A stretch of DNA of 64,000 nt from Enterobacter sp. CC120223-11 (GTDB lineage Bacteria; Pseudomonadota; Gammaproteobacteria; Enterobacterales; Enterobacteriaceae). Location of the stretch: NCBI RefSeq assembly GCF_900215375.1, contig NZ_OBEF01000002.1:124001-188000 (forward strand), in the 5' to 3' direction. The notes beneath the pieces were generated by a model. It was not told where the DNA came from. It ran no database searches and saw only the letters and a list, made by a program, of their open reading frames with translations. Position numbers and translations under genes: made by a program. This document shows positions 32,457 to 43,096 of this stretch, piece after piece. How positions within the stretch are numbered: position 1 is the stretch's first letter; each line of letters starts with the position of its first letter.

Positions 32457-32651
32457 CCATGAATTGAAATAAAAAGATAATGCGTATTTATACTATTAAA
32501 CGGCCGCTTGCAAAGCGCCTTTCTGCCAGATTGCAGGAATAAAAACGTAACCTGGGGTAAATATGAATATTTTTCCTGCGGGTCTTTACGCGCTTTTGTG
32601 AACTCACGCGTATGATATCCTCCACCTTCACAGACGGTTACGGAGCAAAAG

Positions 32652-33185
32652 ATGTCGAATAAACGTGTTGTCATGGTCGTGGATATGCAAAATGGCGTTT
32701 TCGCCACCCCTCGCCGCGAGCAGCAAGCGTGCGTGGCAAAAGTGAATCAGCTTATTCAGGCCGCTGACCGTGTCATTTTTATTCAGCATTGTGAAGCGGG
32801 GGGGCTGGAGGAGGGGAGCGACGGGTATGCGCTGTTAGCAGGCCTCGAAAGACCGGCCAATGCCCTCTACGTTCAAAAAACGGCCTGTGATGCTTTTTAT
32901 CACACCGAACTGGAGCGCGTGCTTGCCGAAAACGAGATCGACGGGTTTGTGATGTGCGGCTGCGCCACCGATTATTGCGTCGATACCACGCTGAAAGTGG
33001 GGGCCAGCAAGGGCTACCGAATCACGATGGCTGAAGATGCGCACACCACGGCGAACCGCCCAGCGGCAGAAGCCGAAACGCTGATTGCCCATTACAATGA
33101 CGTCTGGCGCACGCTCACTGTGCCCGGCAATCCCGTTCATGTGAAACTCGTCGAAACAATTCTCGCTCAGTGGCGGGCGAACTAA
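32652..33185 (+). CDS. Isochorismatase-family cysteine hydrolase
   Basis: 177 residues. The catalytic triad of the family is visible: Asp11 (VVDMQNG), Lys76 (VQKTACDAF) and Cys109 (CATDYCVDTT), with the preceding cis-peptide region GCATD. These enzymes act as amidases (nicotinamidase, ureidoacrylate and related) or isochorismatases; the substrate is not evident. The gene is absent from this place in E. coli K-12. It has an ordinary ribosome site (CGGAGCAAAAG) and stands alone between ampH and sbmA. Confidence 0.85.
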   Translation: MSNKRVVMVVDMQNGVFATPRREQQACVAKVNQLIQAADRVIFIQHCEAGGLEEGSDGYALLAGLERPANALYVQKTACDAFYHTELERVLAENEIDGFVMCGCATDYCVDTTLKVGASKGYRITMAEDAHTTANRPAAEAETLIAHYNDVWRTLTVPGNPVHVKLVETILAQWRAN

Positions 33186-33299
33186 GCCCTTTCTGGTTGG
33201 TCAGATTCATCGATCCGTTTTTGTCGCGGTAAGCGCCGCGGCTCTTTTCGTTGTACACAGCAACGCCTAAAACGATAAGAAATTAGCAGGAGAGCAGTT

Positions 33300-34520
33300 A
33301 TGTTTAAGTCTTTCTTCCCCAAACCGGGGCCGTTCTTTTTGTCGGCCGCCATTTGGGCCCTTATTGCGGTCATCGTCTGGCAGATGGGGGGAAATTCCCT
33401 GCTGCAGCACGCCATCGGGGCATCGCCCACCGTCCCGGTGAGCGCCGCACGTTTCTGGTCGCTGAACTTCTTTGCGTTCTACGCCTACTACCTGTTCTGC
33501 GTCGGGGTGTTTGCCCTGTTCTGGTTTAAATACTCCCCGCACCGCTGGCAGTACTGGTCGATTTTAGGCACCTCGCTCATCATCTTTGTCACCTGGTTCA
33601 GCGTCGAAGTGAGCGTGGCGATCAACGCCTGGTACGTGCCGTTCTGGGATATGATCCAGAATGCGCTCAGCAAGCCGGGCAGCGTCACCATCACGCAGCT
33701 GTTCTCTGAAACCAGCGTTTTCCTCACTATCGCGCTGATTGCCGTGGTTGTCGGCGTACTGAATCTGTTTTTCGTGAGCCACTATATCTTCCGCTGGCGT
33801 ACCGCGATGAACGAATATTACATGGATAACTGGCAGCGCCTGCGCCACATTGAAGGTGCCGCCCAGCGTGTGCAGGAAGACACCATGCGTTTTTCCTCCA
33901 CCCTTGAGGATATGGGCGTGAGCCTGATTAACGCGGTCATGACGCTGATTGCCTTTTTACCGGTGCTGGTGGCCGTTTCGCCCAAGGTCCAGGCGCTGCC
34001 GATTATCGGCCATGTGCCTTACGGTCTGGTGATCGCCGCCATCATTTGGTCGCTGGTCGGCACGGGTCTGCTGGCGGTGGTCGGCATTAAACTGCCCGGC
34101 CTGAACTTTAAAAATCAGCGGGTGGAAGCGGCCTATCGTAAGGAACTGGTCTACGGCGAAGACGATCCGAATCGTGCCGCGCCGCCAACCGTTCAGGAGC
34201 TGTTCAGCGCCGTTCGCCGTAACTATTTCCGCCTCTATTTCCATTACACCTACTTCAACATCGCCCGCTTTATGTACCTGCAGGCGGACACGGTTTTTGG
34301 ACTGTTCCTGCTGTTCCCGTCCATTGCCGCGGGGGCGATTACGCTCGGCATCATGAACCAGATCCTCGGGGCGTTCGGGCAGGTGAGTAATTCGTTCCAG
34401 TATCTGATCAACTCCTGGACGACGCTGGTGGAGTTGATGTCCATCTATAAACGTCTGCGCAGCTTCGAGCGTGAACTCGACAACAACCCCGAGCAGGAAG
34501 TTACTCGGTCATTCAGCTAA
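33300..34520 (+). CDS. sbmA: Peptide antibiotic transporter SbmA
   Basis: 406 residues, the E. coli length. An inner-membrane homodimer shaped like the membrane part of an ABC exporter but lacking an ATPase domain; about seven or eight helices are visible. It carries proline-rich peptides, bleomycin and microcins B17 and J25 inward using the proton gradient. Ribosome site AGGAGAGCAGTT. yaiW follows after 14 bases, as in E. coli. Confidence 0.96.
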   Translation: MFKSFFPKPGPFFLSAAIWALIAVIVWQMGGNSLLQHAIGASPTVPVSAARFWSLNFFAFYAYYLFCVGVFALFWFKYSPHRWQYWSILGTSLIIFVTWFSVEVSVAINAWYVPFWDMIQNALSKPGSVTITQLFSETSVFLTIALIAVVVGVLNLFFVSHYIFRWRTAMNEYYMDNWQRLRHIEGAAQRVQEDTMRFSSTLEDMGVSLINAVMTLIAFLPVLVAVSPKVQALPIIGHVPYGLVIAAIIWSLVGTGLLAVVGIKLPGLNFKNQRVEAAYRKELVYGEDDPNRAAPPTVQELFSAVRRNYFRLYFHYTYFNIARFMYLQADTVFGLFLLFPSIAAGAITLGIMNQILGAFGQVSNSFQYLINSWTTLVELMSIYKRLRSFERELDNNPEQEVTRSFS

Positions 34521-34534
34521 AACAGGGAAGGACA

Positions 34535-35638
34535 ATGGCCTCAGTCATGACACGCAAAGTCTCACTCTCACTGACGCTGCTCGCCGGGATGGTTCTGGCG
34601 GGCTGCACCAGCCAGAAACCGGTGCTAAAAGAGGGGGAAAAACCGGTGGACGTTGCCGCGATGGTTCGACAGAAGATGCCCGCCAGCGTGAAGGACAGAG
34701 AAGCCTGGGCGCAAACTCTGGCGAAGACGTTTGAGAGCCAGAAGATTGCGCCCACCGAGGAAAACGTCTGCTCCGTGCTGGCGGTGGCACAGCAGGAGTC
34801 GAACTACCAGGCCGACCCGGCGGTGCCGGGGCTCAGCAAAATTGCCTGGCAGGAGATCGACCGCCGGGCGCAGGGCATGCATGTGCCGCTGTTTGTCGTG
34901 CATACGGCGCTGAAAATCACTTCGCCAAACGGGAAAAGCTACAGCGATCGGCTGGATACGGTGAAAACTGAAAAGCAGCTGAGCGCCATTTTTGATGACT
35001 TCATCGGTATGGTTCCTCTCGGGCAGACGCTGTTCGGCTCACTCAACCCGGTGCATACCGGCGGGCCAATGCAGGTCAGCATCGCTTTTGCTGAAGCGCA
35101 CAAGAAAGGCTACCCGTGGCAAATGGACGGCACCGTGCGGCAGGAGGTCTTCTCCCTGCGCGGCGGACTGTGGTTTGGCACCTATCATCTGCTGAATTAC
35201 CCGACAAGCTACACCGCTCCGCTTTATCGTTTCGCTGATTTTAATGCAGGCTGGTATGCAAGCCGCAACGCAGCGTTTCAGAATGCGGTCAGTAAAGCGA
35301 GCGGCGTGAAGCTGGCGCTCGACGGCGATCTGATTCGCTACGACAGCGACGAGGCGGGGAAAACCGAACTGGCGGTGCAGAAGCTGGCGTCGAAGCTTGA
35401 TATGAGCACCCGCGAGATCCATCAGCAGCTGCAAAAAGGCGACAGCCAGGGCTTTGAGGAAACTGAGCTCTACAAGGGCGTTTATCGACTGGCGGAAGCG
35501 AAAGCCGGGAAGGCCTTAGTGCGTGAAATGCTGCCGGGGATTCAGCTTGAAAGCCCGAAGATTACCCGCAACCTGACCACGGCGTGGTTTGCTAAGCGGG
35601 TGGACGAGCGTCGGGCAAGCTGTATGGCGCGGAATTAG
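34535..35638 (+). CDS. yaiW: Lipoprotein YaiW (DUF1615)
   Basis: 367 residues. Lipoprotein signal with lipobox LAGC (Cys at about residue 23), then the DUF1615 body ([54 protein letters not shown]). In E. coli it is a surface-exposed outer-membrane lipoprotein that works with SbmA in uptake of proline-rich peptides. The start at 34535 has AAGGACA before it; ATG 34547 is an alternative. The stop overlaps the end of yaiY by four bases. Confidence 0.94.
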   Translation: MASVMTRKVSLSLTLLAGMVLAGCTSQKPVLKEGEKPVDVAAMVRQKMPASVKDREAWAQTLAKTFESQKIAPTEENVCSVLAVAQQESNYQADPAVPGLSKIAWQEIDRRAQGMHVPLFVVHTALKITSPNGKSYSDRLDTVKTEKQLSAIFDDFIGMVPLGQTLFGSLNPVHTGGPMQVSIAFAEAHKKGYPWQMDGTVRQEVFSLRGGLWFGTYHLLNYPTSYTAPLYRFADFNAGWYASRNAAFQNAVSKASGVKLALDGDLIRYDSDEAGKTELAVQKLASKLDMSTREIHQQLQKGDSQGFEETELYKGVYRLAEAKAGKALVREMLPGIQLESPKITRNLTTAWFAKRVDERRASCMARN

Positions 35639-35940
35639 TAGGAACGGCGCCAGCGCAGAATAAGTGCGATTGCCCCAAGCAGGGCGCTGCCTGCGAGAAA
35701 TGGCACAAGACCAAACAGTGTGCCGACCGCCAGGCCAATTTCGACCTGCGGGCGACCGCTGTCCTGCATCTGCATCAGATGTTCGAACACGCCAGGAGCG
35801 TGAACCACCAGGTTCAGCACCTGCGCGCCGACCCAAAAACAGAGCAATACAAACAGCGCGTAGGCGATGTTGCCGGGCAGGGAGGATCCTTTATTGTTCC
35901 TGGCAATCACAGACCTGGATAAGGTGAACTCAGTCATCAC
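35635..35940 (-). CDS. yaiY: DUF2755 inner-membrane protein YaiY
   Basis: 101 residues with two hydrophobic segments (about 25-48 and 72-94). It matches YaiY in size and position (convergent with yaiW). Function unknown. Ribosome site AAGGAGGTCGTG. Confidence 0.88.
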   Translation of the reverse strand: MMTEFTLSRSVIARNNKGSSLPGNIAYALFVLLCFWVGAQVLNLVVHAPGVFEHLMQMQDSGRPQVEIGLAVGTLFGLVPFLAGSALLGAIALILRWRRSY

Positions 35941-36219
35941 GACCTCCTTAAAACTTCATGCGCGCTGACGCTACATCGTCAGGCGTTTTTCTGCTGGCAA
36001 AAGCCAGAACGCTAATGAGTGGAGTGTGGCAGCAGAACGCCGTTGTCAATATCAGATTCGTGGTAATTTGCGTTCAGGAATGCTCCTAAATCAAATTTTT
36101 CCAGTGGCGATCACAGAGCGGCCTGTATGCGAACTGGGGCGATGTTAAATATTTGCTAAGTACCGCGCAGACGGCGGCCTGCGAATGTGCGAGGATGACG
36201 TTTTCCTGAAGGAGTGGTT

Positions 36220-36438
36220 ATGAAACTGCCTGATAAGATTCGCCGCGACTGGCACTACTACGCCTTTGCTATCGGCCTGATTTTTATCCTTAATGGCGTG
36301 GTCGGGCTGTTGGGGTTTGAAGCGAAGGGCTGGCAAACTTATGCCGTGGGACTGGTGACCTGGGTGATTAGCTTCTGGCTTGCCGGGTTGATTATTCGCC
36401 GTCGTCCGGTTGAAGAAACCCAGAGCCCGGAGGCATAA
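36220..36438 (+). CDS. yaiZ: DUF2754 small membrane protein YaiZ
   Basis: 72 residues from the ATG at 36220, set by AAGGAG at 36209-36214; a GTG two codons earlier lies inside that site. Two membrane helices (about 14-32 and 40-62), a basic N-terminus and a polar tail. Function unknown. Confidence 0.87.
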   Translation: MKLPDKIRRDWHYYAFAIGLIFILNGVVGLLGFEAKGWQTYAVGLVTWVISFWLAGLIIRRRPVEETQSPEA

Positions 36439-36474
36439 ACCGGGCCGCATCACTGCCGCCCGGAATACAAAACA

Positions 36475-37575
36475 TCAGGCTGTCATCGTGGTTTTCAGCG
36501 CCGCGTTGGCCTGATGGCGCTCCAGCGCCAGTTCAATCAGGCGGGTAATCAGGCTGGTGTAATCCAGGCCGCTTGCCTGCCACAGTTTTGGATACATGCT
36601 GATGTTGGTAAAGCCTGGCAGCGTGTTGATTTCATTGATAATGACCTCGTTTTCTGCCGTCAGGAATACGTCGACACGCGCCATCCCGCTACAGCCCAGC
36701 GCCTGATACGCCTCAATGGCCGTCTGACGAATCATATCGTTCACCGCCGAATCAATGACAGCAGGCACAACCACTTTCGCGCCGTTGTCATCAATGTACT
36801 TGGTGTCGTAGGCGTAGAATTCGCTGTTCAGGACGATCTCACCGCAGGTGCTCGCTTCCGGGAAGTCGTTGCCGAGTACCGCACATTCGATTTCACGGCC
36901 GTTGATGCCGGTTTCCACCACCACTTTGTGATCGAATTCGAAGGCCAGCGCCACCGCCTGCTGATATTGCTCTTCGGTTTTCACTTTGCTGACGCCAACG
37001 GAAGAACCCTGGTTGGCTGGCTTCACGAACAGCGGCAGGCCGAGCTGCTCTTTTACTGTCGCGAAGCTGTATTTATCACGGTTGGCGCGAGTCAGCGTCA
37101 CGAAAGGCGCAATCGCCAGGCCCGCATCACGAAGCAGGCGCTTAGTGACGTCTTTGTCCATGCAGGCGGCTGAACTCAGCACATCGGAGCCGACGAAAGG
37201 CAGGTTCGCCATGCGCAGCATGCCCTGCAAAGAACCGTCTTCACCCAGCGTGCCGTGCACAATCGGGAAGATGACGTCGATGGCTGGCAGCGGCTGGCCG
37301 CTGTCGGCGTTGATCAGCTGCCCGGTGGTTTTGCCCGGGATCTGGGCGAGCGTAATGTCAGAAGGGCGCAGGGCGATACGGGCTGGATCCTGCGCGTTCA
37401 GCAGGTAGCTGCTGGCGTCATTAATATGCCATTGCCCCTGCTTATCAATCCCCAGCAGTACCACGTCAAAACGCGTCTTATCCATTGCCTCAACAATGTT
37501 CTTTGCCGACTGCAAAGAGACTTCATGCTCCGCTGACTTCCCGCCAAAGACGACTCCAACCCGCAACTTAGCCAT
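36475..37575 (-). CDS. ddlA: D-alanine--D-alanine ligase A
   Basis: 366 residues from ATG 37575 ([20 protein letters not shown]), matching the E. coli start; ATG 37587 would add four residues. ATP-grasp enzyme joining two D-Ala for peptidoglycan precursors. Visible: [14 protein letters not shown] near the start, [15 protein letters not shown], and the metal-binding [16 protein letters not shown] near the end. Divergent from the extensin-like gene, with 94 bases between. Confidence 0.96.
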   Translation of the reverse strand: MAKLRVGVVFGGKSAEHEVSLQSAKNIVEAMDKTRFDVVLLGIDKQGQWHINDASSYLLNAQDPARIALRPSDITLAQIPGKTTGQLINADSGQPLPAIDVIFPIVHGTLGEDGSLQGMLRMANLPFVGSDVLSSAACMDKDVTKRLLRDAGLAIAPFVTLTRANRDKYSFATVKEQLGLPLFVKPANQGSSVGVSKVKTEEQYQQAVALAFEFDHKVVVETGINGREIECAVLGNDFPEASTCGEIVLNSEFYAYDTKYIDDNGAKVVVPAVIDSAVNDMIRQTAIEAYQALGCSGMARVDVFLTAENEVIINEINTLPGFTNISMYPKLWQASGLDYTSLITRLIELALERHQANAALKTTMTA

Positions 37576-37669
37576 TTCCACACCCATCTACAAAAACAGA
37601 AAGCCGATACCATAGCACGTCGACCCAGGGGCTTCTGCCATAATCTTAGTTTTATCACCGGGAGCGAAA

Positions 37670-38353
37670 ATGCGCGGGAAGGGCATCCTTGTTTTACTGG
37701 CGGTCGGCATAGTCGGGTACCTGACCTGGCGTTTTCTGCCGTCTGCATACAATCCATTCGCACCACTTTCACTGGACGACCCGCCGGGACGCATCACCCA
37801 GTTCAAGCTGCGCCGTCTGCCGGAGGCTCGCTGTCCTGTGCTGCTACAGCAGGCCAACGAGCGCGGCTGGATCAGCAGCAAAACCCTGGCCGACAGCGGT
37901 GGGCCTTGTCCGTTGCGTCAGCCGGTGCGGGTGATGAACTTCGGCGATGTGCGGCTTAGCAGCAGTTTTCTGGCGAGCTGCCCGTTGGCGCTCAGCAGCG
38001 CGCTGTTCGTGCAGCAGCAGGTTAAGCCCCTGGCGGAGAGCATGCAGGGGGCGGGTTTGCGTCAGATAGATCATTTTGGCAGCTTTGCCTGCCGCAATAT
38101 CTATCATCGGGATAACGCCAGGCTGAGCGAACACGCCACCGCTGAGGCGCTGGACGTCAGCGGCTTCCGCCTCAGCGATGGACGGCGAATCACTGTTTTG
38201 CAGGGCTGGCAGCGGCCGCAACAAGCGTCGTTTCTGCGGGCGCTGCTTTCCGCAAGTTGCCACTATTACGGCAACGGCCTGGGGCCGGACTACAATGCCG
38301 CCCATGCGAACCACTTTCACTTCGGCATGCGCGGGTACGGGCTCTGTCGATGA
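37670..38353 (+). CDS. Extensin-like (M15-related) secreted putative cell-wall peptidase
   Basis: 227 residues. N-terminal membrane anchor or signal (about 4-24). The rest is an Extensin-like_C domain with paired Cys and the zinc-ligand pattern of M15/LAS peptidases: LSEHATAEALDVSGF (His and Asp) and AAHANHFHFG (HxH). Family members are suspected D,D-peptidases; activity is not proven. It is not at this site in E. coli K-12. It starts back to back with ddlA, and ligand residues are intact. Confidence 0.8.
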   Translation: MRGKGILVLLAVGIVGYLTWRFLPSAYNPFAPLSLDDPPGRITQFKLRRLPEARCPVLLQQANERGWISSKTLADSGGPCPLRQPVRVMNFGDVRLSSSFLASCPLALSSALFVQQQVKPLAESMQGAGLRQIDHFGSFACRNIYHRDNARLSEHATAEALDVSGFRLSDGRRITVLQGWQRPQQASFLRALLSASCHYYGNGLGPDYNAAHANHFHFGMRGYGLCR

Positions 38354-38521
38354 GAATATTGCACTGTGAAATGAGCAATTTTTCGTGACATTAATCACAC
38401 AAATGGCTGATGAAGAAATAAAACACTAAACTCCCGTTCAGCGCATCTGGCGCCATACAAGCACGTGACTCGCTTGCTATGCTGGGAATTACACACCGAA
38501 CATGAATGAAAACGCGTAGTT

Positions 38522-39724
38522 ATGGAATCCTGGAAGGTTAATCTCATTTCCGTCTGGTTTGGCTGCTTTTTTACCGGCCTTGCGATCAGTCAAATCCTGC
38601 CTTTTTTACCGCTGTACGTTTCCCAGCTGGGGGTAACGTCGCATGAAGCGCTGTCGATGTGGTCGGGGCTGACCTTCAGCGTCACGTTCCTGGTCTCGGC
38701 CATTGTCTCGCCCATGTGGGGTAGTCTTGCCGATCGCAAAGGGCGTAAGCTTATGCTGCTGCGCGCCTCGCTGGGTATGGCAATAGCGATTCTGTTGCAG
38801 GCCTTTGCCACCAACGTCTGGCAGCTGTTTATCCTGCGCGCCATCATGGGGCTGACGTCCGGTTATATACCGAATGCGATGGCACTGGTGGCTTCTCAGG
38901 TGCCGCGTGAGCGCAGCGGCTGGGCGCTGAGTACCTTATCCACTGCGCAAATCAGCGGTGTGATCGGCGGCCCGCTGCTGGGGGGATTTTTAGCGGACCA
39001 CGTTGGGCTGCGCGCCGTATTCTTTATCACGGCCATTCTGCTGACGGTAAGCTTCCTGGTGACGCTGTTCCTGATTAAAGAGGGCGTACGCCCGCAGATC
39101 AGCAAAGAAGATCGACTCAGCGGCAAGGCGGTTTTTGCTTCACTTACCTATCCCGGCCTCGTTATCAGCCTGTTTTTCACCACGCTGGTGATTCAGCTTT
39201 GTAATGGCTCGATTGGCCCGATTCTGGCGCTGTTTATTAAATCCATGTCGCCGGACAGCACCAATATTGCCTTTCTGGCGGGCATGATAGCCGCCGTGCC
39301 GGGGATCTCCGCGCTGATGTCCGCCCCGCGTTTAGGGAAGCTGGGTGACAGAATTGGCGCGCATCGCATTCTGCTTGCAACCCTGTTTTGTGCCGTGGTG
39401 ATGTTCTTTGCCATGTCCTTTGTGACCACCCCATTCCAGCTTGGCGTGCTGCGTTTCCTGCTGGGCTTTGCCGATGGCGCAATGCTCCCGGCGGTGCAGA
39501 CGCTGCTGCTCAAATATTCGAGCGATCAGGTCACCGGGCGCATCTTCGGCTACAACCAGTCCTTTATGTATCTGGGGAACGTGGTGGGTCCGCTGATTGG
39601 TGCCTCCGTTTCTGCGATGGCTGGTTTTCGCTGGGTGTTTGTGGCAACCGCCATTGTGGTGCTGATCAACCTTATTCAACTTGCCATTATGTTACGCCGT
39701 CGTCAGAGCCTTCCGGCGAAATAA
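38522..39724 (+). CDS. MFS drug exporter, MdtG-like
   Basis: 400 residues, twelve membrane helices. The MFS signature between helices 2 and 3 ([19 protein letters not shown]) and a mirror copy in the second half ([12 protein letters not shown]) are present. Whole-length pattern is very close to E. coli MdtG ([40 protein letters not shown]), the fosfomycin/deoxycholate exporter, but the gene lies at a different place, so it is probably a paralogue. Substrate unknown. Confidence 0.85.
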   Translation: MESWKVNLISVWFGCFFTGLAISQILPFLPLYVSQLGVTSHEALSMWSGLTFSVTFLVSAIVSPMWGSLADRKGRKLMLLRASLGMAIAILLQAFATNVWQLFILRAIMGLTSGYIPNAMALVASQVPRERSGWALSTLSTAQISGVIGGPLLGGFLADHVGLRAVFFITAILLTVSFLVTLFLIKEGVRPQISKEDRLSGKAVFASLTYPGLVISLFFTTLVIQLCNGSIGPILALFIKSMSPDSTNIAFLAGMIAAVPGISALMSAPRLGKLGDRIGAHRILLATLFCAVVMFFAMSFVTTPFQLGVLRFLLGFADGAMLPAVQTLLLKYSSDQVTGRIFGYNQSFMYLGNVVGPLIGASVSAMAGFRWVFVATAIVVLINLIQLAIMLRRRQSLPAK

Positions 39725-39908
39725 ATAATAAGGGGGCGAGGTATTAATGACTTCGCCCTTCATTCTGGTGGGGTAAATTAGGCGAGAGAAACGTTTCGCT
39801 ATCTCTTATATTTGCATTATTCAAAACTTGTTAAATAATTCTTATACCGACTATGCATTAGGGATCATCTTTGCTACCGTCACGGCATTCTCATAAGGAA
39901 GTCTCGCC

Positions 39909-40169
39909 ATGAAAAATCTGATTGCAGAATTGTTGGTTAAGCTTGCAGAAAAGGAAGAAGAATCAAAAGAGTTGGTGGTACAGGTTGAAGCGCTGGAGAT
40001 TGTGGTGACCGCGCTACTGCGCCATATGCGACAGCCCGAGCAGCAGGCCTTGATTACGGATATTGAAGCCGCATTAGACGTTGCCAAACCCGAACTTCAG
40101 GTTCCAGAAAAGGATGTCGAATTACTGCATCAGTATATAAAAAAGCTATTACGGCATCCGCGTAATTAA
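39909..40169 (+). CDS. iraP: Anti-adaptor protein IraP
   Basis: 86 residues, Glu/Lys/Leu-rich and largely coiled coil (about 1-45). Binds RssB and so blocks delivery of the sigma factor RpoS to ClpXP, stabilising RpoS under phosphate starvation. Ribosome site AAGGAAGTCTCGCC. In E. coli phoA follows; here psiF follows directly. Confidence 0.93.
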   Translation: MKNLIAELLVKLAEKEEESKELVVQVEALEIVVTALLRHMRQPEQQALITDIEAALDVAKPELQVPEKDVELLHQYIKKLLRHPRN

Positions 40170-40335
40170 CGTGAATGCCGCACTCTGAAGCGAGAGTTAA
40201 CCCGACTGTCGTCGCTGTTTAACTATTTTATTCCTCAGTGTTTACCGTTCTGAACGTTATTTTTTTTCCACTAACATGGTTTTTTTCACGTCATTGACCA
40301 GACTTACTGAGATCCCCTCACAGAAGGATGGTGCA

Positions 40336-40656
40336 ATGAAAATAACATTACTGGTTACTCTGCTGTTCGGCCTGGTCTTTCTCACCACGGTGGGGGCAGC
40401 AGAAAAAACGATGACGCCGCAACAGCAGCGAATGACCACCTGTAATCAGCAGGCGACGAGCAAAACGCTGAAAGGCGACGCGCGGAAAACTTACATGAGC
40501 GACTGCCTGAAAAACAGCAGCTCAAAACCGGCAGAAAAAAGCCTGACCCCGCAACAGCAGAAAATGCGGGAATGTAACGCCACCGCGACGCAGCAGTCGC
40601 TGAAGGGTGACGATCGTAATAAATTTATGAGTGCCTGCCTGAAGAAAACGGGGTAA
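40336..40656 (+). CDS. psiF: Phosphate-starvation-inducible protein PsiF
   Basis: 106 residues from ATG 40336, supported by AGAAGGATGGTGCA and by a clean signal peptide (MKITLLVTLLFGLVFLTTVGA). Two tandem PsiF repeats, each with a TPQQQ(R/K)M..C motif, LKGD.R and a closing MS.CLK, four Cys in all. Function unknown. In E. coli it is co-transcribed with phoA, which is missing here, and no convincing Pho box was seen in its own upstream region. Confidence 0.93.
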   Translation: MKITLLVTLLFGLVFLTTVGAAEKTMTPQQQRMTTCNQQATSKTLKGDARKTYMSDCLKNSSSKPAEKSLTPQQQKMRECNATATQQSLKGDDRNKFMSACLKKTG

Positions 40657-40670
40657 TTAACGGCGTTTCA

Positions 40671-40697
40671 CGGGTGAGCCTGGCAAGGACTCACCCG
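40671..40697. other. Stem-loop between convergent psiF and proC
   Basis: CGGGTGAG (40671-40678) and CTCACCCG (40690-40697), perfect 8-bp stem, no clear T-run in either direction. Possibly a shared transcription end. Confidence 0.45.
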
Positions 40698-40704
40698 CAT
40701 CCGA

Positions 40705-41514
40705 TTATGACTTGCTGAGCTTCTCTGACTTCGCCATACAGCTGACCATCGCCTCGATCACCGCCGAGCGGAAGCCTTTCTCTTCCAGCACGCGAACCGC
40801 TTCAATCGTGGTACCACCTGGGGAGCAAACCATATCTTTCAGTTCGCCTGGATGGATGCCGGTTTCCAGCACCATTTTGGCGGAGCCCATCACCGCCTGC
40901 GCCGCGAATTTATAAGCCTGCGCGCGCGGCATTCCGCCGAGTACGGCCGCATCCGCCATCGCTTCAATAAACATGAACACATAGGCCGGGGCGGAACCGC
41001 TGACGCCGACTACCGGGTGGATCATCGGCTCGGCAATGACTTCGGCTTCACCAAAGCAGCGGAAGATGCTGACCACGTCGGCGATATCTTCAGTGGTGAC
41101 CAGCGCGTTAGGGGTCACCGAGGTCATGCCTGCGTTCACCAGCGAAGGCGTATTGGGCATGGCGCGAACGATTTTACGATCGTGGCCCAGCGCACGCGCG
41201 AGCTGATCGAGCGTCACACCTGCGGCGATGGAGACCACCAGGGTGTCTTTATTGAAGCTGGAAGCCACATCGCTCAGTACTTTGGTCATGATGGCAGGCT
41301 TCACCGCGCCGAAGACGATGTCGGCGACCTGAGCCACTTCCTGCGCGCTCTGCGCAACGTTGATGCCATACTTATCGTGCAGGGCGGCCACTTTGTCCGG
41401 CGAGGGCGTATAAACCCAAATCTGGGCGGGCTGCACCTGACCGCTGGCAATAAGCCCTCCGAGGATGGCCTTTCCCATGTTACCGCAGCCGATGAAACCG
41501 ATTTTCTTGTCCAT
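40705..41514 (-). CDS. proC: Pyrroline-5-carboxylate reductase
   Basis: 269 residues, the E. coli length. NAD(P)-binding fold at the start ([21 protein letters not shown]) and the C-terminal dimer domain with the conserved [20 protein letters not shown]. Last step of proline synthesis. Divergent from yaiI. Confidence 0.97.
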   Translation of the reverse strand: MDKKIGFIGCGNMGKAILGGLIASGQVQPAQIWVYTPSPDKVAALHDKYGINVAQSAQEVAQVADIVFGAVKPAIMTKVLSDVASSFNKDTLVVSIAAGVTLDQLARALGHDRKIVRAMPNTPSLVNAGMTSVTPNALVTTEDIADVVSIFRCFGEAEVIAEPMIHPVVGVSGSAPAYVFMFIEAMADAAVLGGMPRAQAYKFAAQAVMGSAKMVLETGIHPGELKDMVCSPGGTTIEAVRVLEEKGFRSAVIEAMVSCMAKSEKLSKS

Positions 41515-41627
41515 TCTGTCTCTCCCACAGCGTTTTTCTGATAGTGGGTCTTAGCTTATCATCTTGTGGCTTTGCGGGAAGAGGAAAGCAGGCGACAATG
41601 CCGCGGTTAATGGAACCAGGAGTGTGT

Positions 41628-42086
41628 ATGGCGATTTGGGTGGATGCGGATGCGTGTCCGAATGTGATTAAAGAGATCCTGTTCCGCGCGGCGGACAGAA
41701 CGCAAACGCAGGTCACGTTAGTGGCGAACCAGAATATTCGCGTGCCGCCGTCGCGGTTTATTCGCTCATTGCGGGTGCCAGCAGGGTTCGACGTGGCGGA
41801 TAACGAAATTGTGCGCCAGTGCCAGCCGGGCGATCTGGTTATTACTGCAGATATTCCGCTGGCGGCAGAAGTCATTGCCAAAGGTGGCGCAGCGCTGAAC
41901 CCGCGCGGCGAGCGCTATAGCGAAGCGACAATCCGTGAGCGCCTGACGATGCGCGACTTCATGGATACGCTGCGGGCCAGCGGCATTCAGACCGGTGGCC
42001 CGGACAGCCTGTCACAGCGGGATCGCCAGCAGTTTGCCGCTGAACTTGATAAATGGCTGTTAGCGGTCAAGCGCGGGCAAAATTAA
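41628..42086 (+). CDS. yaiI: UPF0178 protein YaiI
   Basis: 152 residues from ATG 41628 with GGAGTGTGT before it, matching E. coli YaiI. A PIN-like fold with conserved Asp residues ([35 protein letters not shown]). Function unknown. Its stop overlaps the end of the DUF2076 gene by four bases. Confidence 0.94.
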   Translation: MAIWVDADACPNVIKEILFRAADRTQTQVTLVANQNIRVPPSRFIRSLRVPAGFDVADNEIVRQCQPGDLVITADIPLAAEVIAKGGAALNPRGERYSEATIRERLTMRDFMDTLRASGIQTGGPDSLSQRDRQQFAAELDKWLLAVKRGQN

Positions 42087-42760
42087 ACCCAGCTGTCGTC
42101 GTCGCCACCGAAATCGTCATCATTGAAATCGGCGTTGTTCCAGTCGTCGCTGCCACTGGCGGCGTAATCGCTGCCGTCGTCAGGCAGGAACTGCGCATCG
42201 CTGGCCTGAGTCAGGTCGTCGGCGGCAGGCACAGGCGTCTCCTCAATGATATTGACGATTTCCTGCGAGTGCGTGCCTGAGAACATATTCATCAGCATAT
42301 TGCCGAGCACCACGCCGCCCGCCACGCCTGCTGCCGTTTGTAGCGCGCCGGACATAAAGCCACCGCCGCTGCGGGCGGGAGCGTAATTCTGGGCCTGTGG
42401 TGCGGCGTAACCGGCCTGCGGGCGACCATAGTTTTCAGCGCCAGGGATGGCATTGCCCGCGCGTGGCTGAGGCTGGCTCCCGCCGCCGAACAGGTCCGCC
42501 AGAAAGCCGCCGCTGCTTTGCTTTGTCGCCTGAAGCTGTGTTAAATCGCTCTCCAGCGCCTGAATGCGCTCGTTGAGCTGTTTGAGGGCCGCTTCCTGAA
42601 TCAGAATGGTTTGTGCCATGTAGTAGGGCGCAGCAGGCTGAGCCTGAACATGTTGCGCAATCACCTGCTCGGCGTTAGCATCGCGCGGCGCGCTTTGCGT
42701 CTCAGCCTGTTGCAGACGTGAAAAAAGCCCGTCGATCAGCCGTTGTTCTTCAGATTGCAT
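42083..42760 (-). CDS. DUF2076 protein with acidic tail
   Basis: 225 residues from ATG 42760, supported by AAGGAGTCCCCC. Helical N-terminus ([20 protein letters not shown]), a Gln-rich coiled coil (about 65-95), Gly/Pro/Ala-rich low-complexity middle, a GxxxG hydrophobic stretch (about 145-165, [18 protein letters not shown]) and a very acidic Asp-rich end. This is the DUF2076 layout; function unknown. The gene is not between yaiI and aroL in E. coli K-12. Confidence 0.83.
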   Translation of the reverse strand: MQSEEQRLIDGLFSRLQQAETQSAPRDANAEQVIAQHVQAQPAAPYYMAQTILIQEAALKQLNERIQALESDLTQLQATKQSSGGFLADLFGGGSQPQPRAGNAIPGAENYGRPQAGYAAPQAQNYAPARSGGGFMSGALQTAAGVAGGVVLGNMLMNMFSGTHSQEIVNIIEETPVPAADDLTQASDAQFLPDDGSDYAASGSDDWNNADFNDDDFGGDDDSWV

Positions 42761-42900
42761 GGGGGACTCCTTAATCGCATCATCGCGACAGCCAATAGTT
42801 TGTCTGAAACAGTGAGGCTGTAAACAGAGACTACGTAAAGCTGTGCAGAAATGTGTTACCTTTTGCAGCCGCCCGGGGTTGTCAAAACGCCGCTGCTTCA

Positions 42901-43035
42901 TGTAAGGTTACCGAAACAGTTAATGACACTATTTCTTTACACTTTTAAGGCCTCTTACGTTTAGCTATATCAGCGAATGCAGAAGAGGGGCGTTGAAAGT
43001 GTATTTTTATTTTTACGCTCATTTTTGTACTAGTT
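42901..43035 (+). promoter_or_regulatory. aroL control region: TyrR boxes and TrpR operator
   Basis: Matches to TGTAAA-n6-TTTACA: a weak box at 42901-42918, a good one at 42924-42941 (TGACAC n6 TTTACA; 23 bases on, one helical face) and a third at 43000-43017 (TGTATT n6 TTTACG). GTACTAGTT at 43027-43035 is a TrpR operator half. The arrangement follows E. coli aroL, repressed by TyrR and TrpR. The 336-base gap holds no gene. Confidence 0.7.
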
Positions 43036-43096
43036 TGATGATATTATCAGCTCTCATTCGTTCGGCCCGTAACGCCGCAGTACCAGGGGGAACTCA

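Noticed and set aside
40206-40220. CTGTCGTCGCTGTTT upstream of psiF, considered as Pho box
   Set aside because: The halves are two bases apart rather than four and the second half is poor; not the 7-4-7 pattern.
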